64,000 nt of DNA from JAJEFO01 sp022819605 (GTDB taxonomy: Bacteria > Pseudomonadota > Alphaproteobacteria > Rhodobacterales > Rhodobacteraceae), in contig OZ244901.1 of NCBI GenBank assembly GCA_965221545.1, positions 186,001-250,000 of the forward strand, written 5' to 3'. The notes beneath the pieces are model-generated. The model was not told the DNA's origin. It saw only the letters and a list, made by a program, of their open reading frames with translations, and did not search any database. The position numbers and the translations under genes were made by a program. This document shows, one piece after another, positions 26,189-35,606 of this stretch. Positions within the stretch are counted from its first letter, which is position 1; every line of letters begins with the position of its first letter.

Positions 26189-28369
26189 ATGCCACCTTCC
26201 CGACCCCAGCCTGCTGACCGCGCTTTCGCGCATGAAGCCGGAGTCAGGCTTCTCGCGGAGAAGAAGTTCCGCGAGGCCCTGACGGAATTCCTGGGTGTCG
26301 CCTCGGACAGCCCCGAGCACGCCGATGCGAGTTTCCAAGTGGCGCGTCTTCTGCTCAGGACCCTCCGCTTCAATGACTCCATCGCGTGGTTCCGTCACAC
26401 TGCCGCCCTGCAGACTGATACCGAACAGGTGTGGCAAGGATGGGCGGAAGCGGTCGCCCTCGGCGGCAGCAAGGCCGACAGGCGAGAATTCCTTGATGCC
26501 CTGAAGGCCGCTCCCATCAGCCCGCAGGTTCGCGCCCGGCTGCACGACAGGTTCGGGTCGCTGCGCAAGGCGTCGCGCCCGAACTTGGGGGGCGTGCCTT
26601 CCAAGGTCATTGCCGGGCTGGCTGCCGGTCTCCGTTCCGGTGACGCGGCGGCGGTCGAGGCAAAGGCCGAAGCGCTTCTGCGCAAGGCTCCGCGCTCCGC
26701 CGTGGTCGCCTGCATCCTCGCCGAGGCACTGGCCACTCAGGACAGGTCGGAAGACGCTCTCGCCAGCTATCAGCGCGCCATCAAGCTGGATCCGGAATAC
26801 GCCGAGGCCTACGGTGGCGCTGGCCGGGTCCTGTTCAACGCGGGCCGAATGCGCGACGCGGCAAGGGCCCTGAGGCCCGCAGTGATTCTTGCGCCCGACG
26901 GTGTGCCTGGACTGGCGGGATTGGGAGCATCGCTTTCGAGGCTCGGCCATCACCAGGCGGCCATTGTCCTCCTGGAACGGGCGTCCCGGCTGGACCGCAA
27001 GGATGCCCGCCTCTTCATCGAGCTCGGGGATGCCTGTGCCCGCCATGGCGATCACGACGCTGCCGTCGAGGCCTACGCGCATGCGATCACGCTTGCAGCA
27101 AGGAGCAGGAAAGGCGTTTCGGTCGGACTGCGTCTTGCCTTTGCGGATGCGCTTGAGAATGTCCAAAGGTCTGCGGACGCGCTGGCCGAGATCGATCAGG
27201 TCCTGAAAGACGAGCCATCGCATGCCGGGGCGCTCATGTTCAAGGCCTCGATGTTGCAGACACGCGGCGATTTCGACGTGGCGCATGATCTTTTCCGGAG
27301 TGTCATCGAGCAGCACTCCACGAATGGCGATGCCTATCGCCGCCTCATGATCAGCCACAGGGCCACTGGGGACGACCCGATCGTCGACGAAATGATCGAT
27401 CTGTTCGAGCGAAAGGACATCGGCGACGAGGATCGCATGAATCTCGGATTTGCCATCGCCAAGGCGCTTGAGGACACCCGTGACGACGCGCGCGTCTTCC
27501 GGTTTCTTGGCGAGGCGAACCGGATTGCGGACGGGCTGTCCAGCGTGTCCGCAGAACAGAGATTCTCCGAAATCGTTGAGTGTCGCGAGGCCTATGGAAG
27601 GATTGACTTCACAAGGACGCGCGCAGCTGCCGAGAACAGTTTCGCACCGATTTTCGTGACCGGGTTGCCCCGGTCCGGCACGACGCTTGTCGAGCAGATC
27701 ATAGCCGCGCATTCGGACGTCGAGAGCGGAGGTGAACTCGGATTTGCGTCCTATTTCTGCCGCGCGCTGCAGGTCGAAAGACCGGGCAGGCCCGGTGGTG
27801 ATCTCGACCCGGATGTCGTTGCCGGCATCGGCCGGGACTACACCAAGGCCATTGGGCGGCGTTTTCCCGGCGCAGGTCACGTGACCGACAAGTCAATCTA
27901 CACGTTCGAGCACATCGGGCCCCTGAAGCTGGCATTGCCGAACGCGCGCTTCGTAGTGGTGCGACGGGATCCGAGGGACAACCTGTTCTCAATCTACAAG
28001 AGCCGGTTTGCCCAGGGCACGCACGGTTACGCCTATGACCTCGAAAGGCTTGCGCGGTACTACGACGAATTCGAATGCATGATCGGCCTCTGGCGCGAGC
28101 GCGTGCCGGACTGGTTTCATGAAGTGTCTTACGAGACGCTGGTCGCGAATTCGGAAGAGGAGACCAGAAGACTGATCACGGCTTGCGGGCTTGATTGGGA
28201 GGACGCGTGCCTGAATTTTCACGAACGTACTGACCGGGTGCAGACGCTCAGCGTCTTCCAGGTACGTCAACCCATTACGAGCGCATCGGTGAAGGGCTGG
28301 CGGAGATTCGAAGCGGACTTGAAACCAATGATCGACATACTGAGAGAGGACGGCCATGTCGCTGACTGA
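26189..28369 (+). CDS. TPR-repeat sulfotransferase-family protein
   Basis: About 726 aa from the ATG at 26189 (start uncertain; a GTG 23 nt earlier is in another frame). The N-terminal 430 residues are tetratricopeptide repeats (for example LAEALATQDRSEDALASYQRAIKLDPEYAEAYGGAG). The C-terminal domain is a sulfotransferase: FVTGLPRSGTTLVEQIIAAH is the PAPS phosphosulfate loop and RRDPRDNLFSIYKSRF the 3'-phosphate site. The acceptor is unknown; such fusions are common in alphaproteobacteria. Overlaps yggS by 14 nt. Confidence 0.82.
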   Translation: MPPSRPQPADRAFAHEAGVRLLAEKKFREALTEFLGVASDSPEHADASFQVARLLLRTLRFNDSIAWFRHTAALQTDTEQVWQGWAEAVALGGSKADRREFLDALKAAPISPQVRARLHDRFGSLRKASRPNLGGVPSKVIAGLAAGLRSGDAAAVEAKAEALLRKAPRSAVVACILAEALATQDRSEDALASYQRAIKLDPEYAEAYGGAGRVLFNAGRMRDAARALRPAVILAPDGVPGLAGLGASLSRLGHHQAAIVLLERASRLDRKDARLFIELGDACARHGDHDAAVEAYAHAITLAARSRKGVSVGLRLAFADALENVQRSADALAEIDQVLKDEPSHAGALMFKASMLQTRGDFDVAHDLFRSVIEQHSTNGDAYRRLMISHRATGDDPIVDEMIDLFERKDIGDEDRMNLGFAIAKALEDTRDDARVFRFLGEANRIADGLSSVSAEQRFSEIVECREAYGRIDFTRTRAAAENSFAPIFVTGLPRSGTTLVEQIIAAHSDVESGGELGFASYFCRALQVERPGRPGGDLDPDVVAGIGRDYTKAIGRRFPGAGHVTDKSIYTFEHIGPLKLALPNARFVVVRRDPRDNLFSIYKSRFAQGTHGYAYDLERLARYYDEFECMIGLWRERVPDWFHEVSYETLVANSEEETRRLITACGLDWEDACLNFHERTDRVQTLSVFQVRQPITSASVKGWRRFEADLKPMIDILREDGHVAD

Positions 28370-29009
28370 AGCCAGAACGCGCATTGCCCGTGCCGCCGCT
28401 GCCCACGGCCGGGATGTTGCCGACATTTCGCTGATCGCAGTTTCAAAACTTCAGCCGCTTGATCGCATCGAGGCGGTGCTTGGACACGGACATCGCGTCT
28501 TCGGCGAGAACCGGCTGCAGGAAGCCCAGGGAAAGTGGCCGGCCTTCCTCGAGCGCTTCCCGGACGTTGAATTGCACCTTGTTGGCGCGCTGCAGACCAA
28601 CAAGGTGCGGGCCGCCATGGCGCTGTTTGATGCCATCCACGTGGTTGATCGCCTGAAACTTGCCACGACGATTGCCCGGATTGCGGGCGAGACCGGTTCT
28701 TGCCCTGACCTGTTCGTCCAGGTGAACACCGGCAACGAGCCTCAGAAGGCCGGCGTTCCCGTCGACGAAGCGGACGAACTGGTTGCGGGATGCAGGGCGC
28801 TCGACTTGCCGCTAAAGGGGCTCATGTGCCTGCCACCTGTCGACGAGCCTCCCAGTCTGCACTTCGCGCTCCTGAAGAAAATTGCGGATCGCAACGATCT
28901 GCCTGGCCTTTCGATGGGAATGAGCGGCGACTTGGAGGAGGCGATCGCGCAAGGGGCCACCCATGTTCGCGTGGGTTCCGCAGTCTTCGGGGCGCGGGAC
29001 AACGGTTGA
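28356..29009 (+). CDS. yggS: YggS-family PLP homeostasis protein
   Basis: 217 aa PLP-binding TIM barrel without known catalytic activity, involved in vitamin B6 balance. PLP lysine in LIAVSKLQP, then GENRLQEAQGKWP, HLVGALQTNKV and the C-terminal GMSGDLEEAIAQGATHVRVGSAVFG, all diagnostic. Its ATG lies within the end of the sulfotransferase gene, implying co-transcription. Confidence 0.92.
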   Translation: MSLTEARTRIARAAAAHGRDVADISLIAVSKLQPLDRIEAVLGHGHRVFGENRLQEAQGKWPAFLERFPDVELHLVGALQTNKVRAAMALFDAIHVVDRLKLATTIARIAGETGSCPDLFVQVNTGNEPQKAGVPVDEADELVAGCRALDLPLKGLMCLPPVDEPPSLHFALLKKIADRNDLPGLSMGMSGDLEEAIAQGATHVRVGSAVFGARDNG

Positions 29010-29403
29010 GGCAAGCGAGCTCTTCGAATTGAGCTTGGTCAATGCAGGGCATCTTGCTTCCCGGATGGCACAGGAGACAGCGAGCGGTCGGACGCAAGCG
29101 ATGCGGAATGAGGAGGACCCTATGTCGAACAGTCACTTCGTGTCTCCCGTTGAGTTATGTGGTTGACTGCAATGGCGGAACAATGCCCTTTCATTGACAG
29201 CCGGAAGGGCGGGTTTCCCGCCGATCTTCGACACGGCATTGCGCGACAATGTTGCGCGGTTGACTGCCCGCAATGCGGGAACAGGACGAGGCGCCCGGGA
29301 AGGGCGCATCTGCACGGCGAGGGGCGTTCGGGTTGCCGACCCCGACGAGTCGTGAAATCAGTTCGGGAGCCACGATGTGACTTTCGGATATAATTCCCAG
29401 AGA
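29010..29403. other. Convergent intergenic stretch with small hairpins
   Basis: About 390 bp between convergent yggS and the L,D-transpeptidase gene. A perfect GGCGGG/CCCGCC hairpin (29208-29213 with 29217-29222) has no U-run. A 14-codon frame at 29121 (MSNSHFVSPVELCG) has a good ribosome-binding site (GAGGAGGA) but ends at once; it could be a leader peptide, a remnant or chance. Confidence 0.4.
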
Positions 29404-29985
29404 TTACGCTTGGGTCGGAACGATCAGCCTCGCACCAAGCGGGAGATGACGGGCGATCCATGTGAGATGATCGGGCCGAAGCGCAATGCAGCCTTCCGTG
29501 GGGCAACCTGCTCGTCGCCAGCAATGCGCAAAGATCGCCGAGCCTGCACCCGGCATTGCATCCGGCCAGTTCCAATCCGTCAGCAACACCAGGTCGTAGA
29601 GCCGGTCTGAACGCCAAAGCCGCTCATGAGACGCTCCAAAGGGCGCCCGTACCATGTGATTGTAGGCTGGGTGTCCGGTATCGTCGCACCAACAGTCATC
29701 GGTGCGGATCGCTCTGGCCCAGGGCGCAGGTCTCGCCATCCGGTCGGAACGGTAAAGCATGCCGACAATCCGATGAATGCCCGCAGGCGTGCCGCCGTCT
29801 CCTTCGCGCTTTTCCGCGACCACGCCATTGCGGCCAATGGTGCAGGGAAAGCGCCGCTTCCGGAACCACAGCCCGGATCGGGAAAGAGCAAGATCGGCAG
29901 GCCTGCCGCCGCGTGCTCCGGGAAACACTCGACCGAAGCGATGTGCTTTCGATCCGAGTTCCGCCGCCTTGGTCGGGTCGTTCAC
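29404..29985 (-). CDS. L,D-transpeptidase (YkuD) family protein
   Basis: 193 aa. The YkuD catalytic signature is present as AHCWRRAGCPTEGCIAL, with the nucleophilic Cys in EGC and upstream His; the N-terminal part has GRNGVVAEKREGDGGTPAG, as in related L,D-transpeptidases. Enzymes of this fold cross-link peptidoglycan or attach lipoproteins. No obvious signal peptide is seen, so the cellular location is open. The ATG overlaps the ribA stop by 4 nt (ATGA). Confidence 0.8.
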   Translation of the reverse strand: MNDPTKAAELGSKAHRFGRVFPGARGGRPADLALSRSGLWFRKRRFPCTIGRNGVVAEKREGDGGTPAGIHRIVGMLYRSDRMARPAPWARAIRTDDCWCDDTGHPAYNHMVRAPFGASHERLWRSDRLYDLVLLTDWNWPDAMPGAGSAIFAHCWRRAGCPTEGCIALRPDHLTWIARHLPLGARLIVPTQA

Positions 29986-31058
29986 AGAAGATGTCCCGAC
30001 TTCCTGGCCTTGACGTCAAGGTAGCCGGCATTTTCGGCAGTTTTCCCGACCCACAGCGGAACCCGCTCAACGACCTCGATTCCCTGCGTCTTCATCATTT
30101 CGACCTTGGCCGGGTTGTTGGTCAGAAGGCGAACGGATGAAAATCCAAGTCGCTTCAGAATGTCGGCTCCCGTGCGAAAGTCGCGCTCGTCATCCTCGAA
30201 TCCAAGGCGGTGATTGGCCTCGACCGTGTCAAATCCCTGGTCCTGCAAACTGTAGGCCCTCATCTTGTTGGCCAGGCCAATGCCGCGACCTTCTTGATGG
30301 AGATAGAGTAGAATGCCCGTGCCTTCTTCCTGCATCTGCTTGAGGGCGGCATGCAACTGTGCCCCGCAATCGCATTTCAGGGATCCAAGGACATCGCCGG
30401 TGAAGCAAGCTGAATGAAGTCGCGTCAGCACAGGGGCGCCCCGTGCCGGCTTCCCGATTTCGGCTGCCACGTGATCCTCGCCGCCATCATGTGGCCGGAA
30501 CACGTGCACGCGGCCTTGTTCGGCGAGGGCCATAGGCACTCGGCCTGAGACGACCTCCTCATGAGTTGCTGGCGCTGCCAGGAATTCATCAAGGCCGTTC
30601 GTGTCCAGCACCGTCAGTTCCTCGGGCGGCGCATCGTCGAGGTCAGTCACTATGGCCGCGGGGAGAAGTCTTGCGGACTTGACCAATTGGAGAGCGATCC
30701 CGTGAATGCGGGCCGAGCCGTCCCGTTCCGAAATGAAGGGCCCCTTCATTGGGCTTGAGAGATCGTCCTGCGGATCGGCAACCGATGCTACCCAGGCTGC
30801 AGTCGCGTCGTCGGGAAGGCGAAGCCGTGCAAGTTCGCCGTCATAGGCCCGCGCGCTCAGCGTCTCCGCGCGGCGGGCGGTAATCACCAGGACGGAGGCA
30901 CCGTGCTTCATGACATCCGAGAGCCTGACGGAATCAACTCCGTCGGCTGCGAGAACCAGCGCACTCGACGTGTCGGTGACAAGCACGACCGGCAGACCCA
31001 GCCGCAAGTCGGTACGTGCGCGCGCAATGCGTTCCTGGATGCTCGGTTTCAGTGACAT
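29982..31058 (-). CDS. ribA: GTP cyclohydrolase II RibA
   Basis: First committed step of riboflavin synthesis from GTP. 358 aa. The C-terminal GCH2 domain has the zinc cysteines CFTGDVLGSLKCDCG, LYLHQEGRGIGLANKMRAYSLQDQG and LLTNNPAKVEMM. The N-terminal 150 residues (PVVLVTDTSSALVLAADGVDS...) are an extension resembling a degenerate RibB domain, as known in several alphaproteobacteria. The start MSLKPSIQERIARA at 31058 is chosen; longer upstream codons look noncoding. First gene of ribA / L,D-transpeptidase. Confidence 0.9.
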   Translation of the reverse strand: MSLKPSIQERIARARTDLRLGLPVVLVTDTSSALVLAADGVDSVRLSDVMKHGASVLVITARRAETLSARAYDGELARLRLPDDATAAWVASVADPQDDLSSPMKGPFISERDGSARIHGIALQLVKSARLLPAAIVTDLDDAPPEELTVLDTNGLDEFLAAPATHEEVVSGRVPMALAEQGRVHVFRPHDGGEDHVAAEIGKPARGAPVLTRLHSACFTGDVLGSLKCDCGAQLHAALKQMQEEGTGILLYLHQEGRGIGLANKMRAYSLQDQGFDTVEANHRLGFEDDERDFRTGADILKRLGFSSVRLLTNNPAKVEMMKTQGIEVVERVPLWVGKTAENAGYLDVKARKSGHLL

Positions 31059-31216
31059 CGGTGTCCGTTGCCGTTCAGGCTTTCCATCTGACCTGTTTCC
31101 GCGATTTTTTGAAACATTTCCACTGCCAGCGACACGTCCCGGTGAAAAATTGCAGCATTTCTTGCAAGGTGAGTGGATCCTTCGCATTTCCATTCTGGAA
31201 GGCGGTGGAGGACGAA

Positions 31217-31906
31217 ATGCCCCAGAACCTGAAAAAAATCTTGCTGGTGGATGACGATGATGACCTGCGCGAGGCGCTTGGCGAACAACTGATTCTGACC
31301 GAAGATTTCGACGTATTCGAGGCCGTGAACGGAGCAGAAGCCACGCTGAAGGTCAAGCAGGCAATATACGATCTGGTGATTCTGGACGTTGGGCTGCCTG
31401 ACACGGACGGACGCGAGCTTTGCCGCGTGCTGAGAAAGCAGGGTGTCAAGTGTCCGATTCTCATGCTGACGGGCCACGACACCGATGCCGACACGATCCT
31501 GGGTCTTGATGCCGGTGCCAATGACTATGTCACCAAGCCATTCAAGTTTCCCGTGCTGCTCGCGCGGATTCGTGCGCAGCTCAGGCAGCACGAACAATCC
31601 GAGGATGCAGTGTTTCAGCTAGGACCCTACACGTTCCAGCCCGCCCAGAAGATGTTGCTCACGGAGGACGAGAAGAAGATTCGCCTGACCGAAAAGGAAA
31701 CGAACATCCTGAAGTTTCTCTATCGAGCCCCGGACGGGGTCGTGGCGCGCGACGTGCTTCTCCACGAGGTATGGGGATACAATGCCGGCGTCACGACGCA
31801 TACGCTGGAAACACATATTTACCGCTTGCGGCAGAAGATCGAACCCGAACCATCGAATGCACGTTTGCTGATAACCGAATCCGGCGGATATCGACTGGTC
31901 GCCTGA
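31217..31906 (+). CDS. OmpR/PhoB-family response regulator
   Basis: 229 aa two-component regulator. Receiver domain with acidic cluster ILLVDDDDDLRE, phospho-acceptor D57 (VILDVGLPDTDG), Thr in MLTGHD and Lys in YVTKPF. The C-terminal winged helix ends in VTTHTLETHIYRLRQKIEPEPSNARLLITESGGYRLV. GGAGG lies 8-12 nt before the ATG. No histidine kinase is adjacent, so its partner and regulon are unknown. Confidence 0.9.
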   Translation: MPQNLKKILLVDDDDDLREALGEQLILTEDFDVFEAVNGAEATLKVKQAIYDLVILDVGLPDTDGRELCRVLRKQGVKCPILMLTGHDTDADTILGLDAGANDYVTKPFKFPVLLARIRAQLRQHEQSEDAVFQLGPYTFQPAQKMLLTEDEKKIRLTEKETNILKFLYRAPDGVVARDVLLHEVWGYNAGVTTHTLETHIYRLRQKIEPEPSNARLLITESGGYRLVA

Positions 31907-32073
31907 ACGGTGCGGGAGTCCCTGCCGGCGCGACGGCGCGATTGAGGTGTCCGCGGCATCGAGTGTGAAACTGCGCGCGGCAACAGGCCCTGCGCTTGGT
32001 GCGCGCCTCGCAAAGCGCTTGCCGCCGCAATTGGCCAAGTCTAGTGTCCAAGCGCCAGGAACTCAGGTGTTTC

Positions 32074-32754
32074 ATGTTGATAGGCATCCTGCAATGCGGC
32101 CACTTTCCGACCGCAGACGGCTACGCGGACCGCACCTACACGGACCTTTATTCAAGCGTCCTCGCCGGTCATGGACTGGCCTTTCGGACCTGGAGCGTGG
32201 TCGACATGGAATTCCCGGATTCCGTCAATGATGCCGAAGGCTGGCTGCTGACAGGCTCCCTTCACGGGGCCTACGATGACCAGCCATTCATCCCGCCCTT
32301 GGAAGACTTCATCCGCAATGCCCGCACGGACGGTGTCCCTATGGTGGGGATTTGTTTCGGGCACCAGATCATCGCGCAGGCGCTCGGAGGACGGGTCGAA
32401 AAGTTCTCCGGCGGGTGGTCGATCGGCCGCGTCGAATACGATTTCGAAGGCGAGACCATTGCGCTGAACGCATGGCATCAGGACCAAGTGGTCAGGAAGC
32501 CAGACGTTGCTCGCACCGTAGCCACGGCGGATGACTGCGAATATGCTGGCTTTGCATACGGAAACTGGGCCCTGACCGTTCAGCCCCACCCGGAATTCGA
32601 CGACGAGGCGGTTCGCATGCTCTTGGACCATCGTGCGCCAGGCGTGGTTCCGGAAGACCGCATGGAACAGGCGTGCAAAGGGCTTGACCTTCCGGTGTCG
32701 TCGGCATTGTTCGGGGCTAGGATGGCGCAGTTTCTGAAGGCCGCCCGCAGCTGA
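32074..32754 (+). CDS. Class I glutamine amidotransferase-like protein
   Basis: 226 aa, stand-alone GATase1 domain annotated in relatives as GMP synthase-like. Nucleophile Cys94 in MVGICFGHQIIAQALGG; His in TVQPHPEF; Asp/Glu completing the triad follows. The N-terminus MLIGILQCGHFP and the WLLTGSLHGAYDD oxyanion block fit the family. The acceptor enzyme or substrate is unknown. ATG at 32074. Confidence 0.83.
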   Translation: MLIGILQCGHFPTADGYADRTYTDLYSSVLAGHGLAFRTWSVVDMEFPDSVNDAEGWLLTGSLHGAYDDQPFIPPLEDFIRNARTDGVPMVGICFGHQIIAQALGGRVEKFSGGWSIGRVEYDFEGETIALNAWHQDQVVRKPDVARTVATADDCEYAGFAYGNWALTVQPHPEFDDEAVRMLLDHRAPGVVPEDRMEQACKGLDLPVSSALFGARMAQFLKAARS

Positions 32755-33675
32755 CCGGCCCGACATCACGAAGACACACCACCTGTGCAGAGGCGCATCT
32801 CCCCAGCGGCCCTGGCAGCAAGCGGTCCTTTGGGCCCACGGGGCGGCAGTCACCGGGCTGGCAGGCAGGGCCGTTGCTGGCACGGATGCGGTGCTGGGAG
32901 GAAGGTTCCATCCACATACTGAACTCCTGGCCGGGTAGTTCCCATGGGGCAGGCACGGAAGGGTGCCTCTGCTGACCCGCGTCATGACTTGGAACGAAGG
33001 GCCCGATGGTTGCGGCGTGCCAATCAAAATGACAGGTCTGGTGTCGCGCTGTGCCATCGCCCGAGTGGTCTGCGGCGACTGCGAGGGCCTTAACTCAAGC
33101 GGCCGTGCACCCATTTTGCAATGCTTGCGTGAGCGTCCTTGCGTTCACCTGAAAGACTGGAGGCTGACTCGCTCCGGCACGGCGTTGTCCAGAACTCGCA
33201 CGTCGATCACTGCCGTCTTGTCGCTGCGCATCGTGTCGGCGAGAACCTTGTCCAGTTCGCCGCTGGTTCCAACCCGGATGCTCACGGTCGCGGCACCAGT
33301 AGCATCGCATCTGTTCAAGATTGATGCCGAAGCATGGCAAGTGCACCGCCTCTTCCTGTTGCGTGCTGCAGAATGGCTCCACTTGCCGGACCGCCGTCGT
33401 TGCGCGGCTTTGAGGAATCGATCTGCGCATCGAGGAAACTCCACGGGCCTGCAAGCATCATGGCTCCCCTTCCCATGACGAGGAGCGCCAATTCGACTGC
33501 GAATGCCCGTCCGTGCGGCAGCCCAGTCATGATGACTTTTGCATGCAATCAGAGCCTCTAAGATTGCGTCCTCGTCGCCTTGCCTGCAGGCGGACATCAA
33601 CAGGTCCGCTGCCTTTCTTGAAATGCTCGCATTGCATCGCTAGGTCGTTGGCAAACCGGAAAGGACCACCATCGC
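32755..33675. other. Gene-poor stretch of about 920 bp
   Basis: Between the amidotransferase and pepF. Frames up to about 320 codons extend in antisense to the amidotransferase but carry no motif. The only recognisable piece is the minus-strand TPP-enzyme fragment listed at 33145-33343. The rest looks like eroded sequence. Confidence 0.45.
33145..33343 (-). pseudogene. C-terminal remnant of a thiamine-diphosphate-dependent enzyme
   Basis: The minus strand reads CFGINLEQM in one frame, then shifts to ATVSIRVGTSGELDKVLADTM and RSDKTAVIDVRVLDN before a stop. This is the typical end of the C-terminal TPP domain of acetolactate-synthase-like enzymes (..FG..LEQMA.A.GA....RV....EL..AL..A..SD.PAVIDV.V). 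The TPP-binding GDG...N motif and everything upstream are not recognisable. Read as a frameshifted fragment of a lost gene; the exact enzyme cannot be told. Confidence 0.45.
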
Positions 33676-35496
33676 ATGGACATGACTTCGAAGCCTTCGA
33701 CCGCGCCGGATTCGGCCGCGGCTGTCTCCCTCGGCGACCTGCCGGAATGGGATCTGTCGGATCTGTATTCCGGGCCGGATGCGCCCGAATTCGCCAGCGA
33801 CATGGAACGCCTGGAAACGAGCTGCGCCGAATTCGCTGCTGCTTACGAAGGCAAACTCAGGGACCTTGATGCAGCGGCAATGCGCAACTGCATCCTGAGC
33901 TACGAGGAAATCGATCTGACAGCTGATCGGATCATGTCCTTCGCCGGGTTGAGATACTACCAAAACACCACCGACGCTGACCGCGCAAAGTTCCTGTCGG
34001 ACGCGCAGGACAGGATCACGGCTGCCACGACTTCGCTCGTCTTTTTCACGCTTGAAATCAACCGCATCGACGACAATGTCCTCGAGGGCTGGTTTGCCGG
34101 GGATGGGGAACTAGCTCGCTACAAGCCCGTCTTCGACCGGATGCGTGCCATGCGCCCGTACCAGCTCTCTGATGAGCTGGAGAAGTTCCTGCACGACCAG
34201 TCGACGGTGGGCGCTACTGCTTGGAACAGGCTCTTTGACGAAACCGTCGCGGGGCTGTCGTTCAACGTGAACGGCGAGGAAATGAACCTTGAATCGACCT
34301 TGAACCATCTGACGGACAAGGACCGCGACCTTCGCGAAGCTGCGGCGCGGGAACTCGCGAGAGTCTTCGACGCAAACGTCAAGCTCTTTGCCAGGGTGCA
34401 CAACACGCTCGCCAAGGAAAAGGAGATCGAGGATCGTTGGCGCAAGATGCCAACGCCGCAGACGGGCCGGCACCTGTCCAACGACGTGGAGCCGGAAGTC
34501 GTCAATGCGCTGCGGGACGCCGTCGTGGCAGCATATCCGAAACTCAGCCATCGGTACTACAGGCTCAAGTCACGCTGGATGGGGCTTGAGACACTTGAAG
34601 TCTGGGACCGGAACGCACCACTGCCCATGGAGTCGGACCGAACTGTCACTTGGGAGGAGGCGCGTGACACGGTGCTGGCGGCCTACGGCGACTTTGATCC
34701 GGAGTTGGCCAGGCTCGCAGAGCCGTTCTTCGGGAACGGCTGGATTGACGCGCCCGTCAGGCCGGGAAAGGCTCCCGGCGCCTTCGCCCATCCGACCGTG
34801 GTCGATGTGCACCCTTACGTCATGCTGAACTACCTTGGAAAGCCGCGCGACGTGATGACCCTGGCACATGAACTGGGCCACGGGGTGCACCAGCGTCTGG
34901 CGGCGGGGCAGGGACAGCTCCTGTCATCGACTCCGCTGACCCTTGCGGAAACGGCGAGCGTATTTGGCGAAATGCTGACATTCCGGCGGCTCCTGTCCGA
35001 GGCACCTTCGGCCGTCGAAAGAAAAGTGCTGCTGGCGGGCAAGATCGAAGACATGATCAACACGGTCGTCCGGCAGATCGCGTTCTACGATTTCGAGTGC
35101 AAGCTGCATGAAGCCCGTCGCGGTGGTGAGTTGACGCCCGGCGATCTTGGCGAGCTCTGGATGAGCGTTCAGGAGGAGAGCCTTGGACCTGCGTTCACGT
35201 TCATGGAGGGCTACGAGACCTTTTGGGCCTATATCCCGCATTTCGTGCATGCACCCTTCTACGTATATGCCTACGCGTTCGGCGACGGATTGGTGAACGC
35301 GCTCTATGCGGTCCATGAGGAAGGCGATCCGGCGTTTCAGGAAAAGTACTTCGAGATGTTGAAAGCAGGTGGTTCAAGACACCACAAGGAACTTCTTGCG
35401 CCCTTCGGCCTTGATGCAGGAGATCCGGCATTCTGGGACAAGGGCCTGGACATGATTGCCGGCTTCATCGACGATCTGGAGGCGATGGAAGCCTGA
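33676..35496 (+). CDS. pepF: M3-family oligoendopeptidase PepF
   Basis: Zinc metallopeptidase that degrades oligopeptides in the cytoplasm, 606 aa. The zinc motif HELGH is at residues 398-402 (TLAHELGHGVHQ), followed by LTLAETASVFGEML with the third zinc ligand. The C-terminal YIPHFVHAPFYVYAYAFGDGLVNALY is diagnostic of the PepF/M3B family. A purine-rich GGAAAGGACC precedes the ATG; a second ATG two codons later is possible. It converges with znuB. Confidence 0.92.
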   Translation: MDMTSKPSTAPDSAAAVSLGDLPEWDLSDLYSGPDAPEFASDMERLETSCAEFAAAYEGKLRDLDAAAMRNCILSYEEIDLTADRIMSFAGLRYYQNTTDADRAKFLSDAQDRITAATTSLVFFTLEINRIDDNVLEGWFAGDGELARYKPVFDRMRAMRPYQLSDELEKFLHDQSTVGATAWNRLFDETVAGLSFNVNGEEMNLESTLNHLTDKDRDLREAAARELARVFDANVKLFARVHNTLAKEKEIEDRWRKMPTPQTGRHLSNDVEPEVVNALRDAVVAAYPKLSHRYYRLKSRWMGLETLEVWDRNAPLPMESDRTVTWEEARDTVLAAYGDFDPELARLAEPFFGNGWIDAPVRPGKAPGAFAHPTVVDVHPYVMLNYLGKPRDVMTLAHELGHGVHQRLAAGQGQLLSSTPLTLAETASVFGEMLTFRRLLSEAPSAVERKVLLAGKIEDMINTVVRQIAFYDFECKLHEARRGGELTPGDLGELWMSVQEESLGPAFTFMEGYETFWAYIPHFVHAPFYVYAYAFGDGLVNALYAVHEEGDPAFQEKYFEMLKAGGSRHHKELLAPFGLDAGDPAFWDKGLDMIAGFIDDLEAMEA

Positions 35497-35606
35497 CGCC
35501 GCCCGACGGTGATGTCGGCCAAGCCGGATTGCCGGATCCGCCCGTCACGAACGCCCATCTGGGTGGATTTGGTTGCCCGGTTCGAGAGGCCAAGACTGAC
35601 GTGCGA

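Noticed and set aside
26141..27880. Antisense open frame of about 580 codons opposite the TPR-sulfotransferase
   Set aside because: It mirrors the clear TPR and sulfotransferase motifs on the plus strand and has no motif or start signal of its own.
29208..29222. GGCGGG/CCCGCC hairpin as terminator of yggS
   Set aside because: No following U-run and nearly 200 bp beyond the stop; too weak to call.
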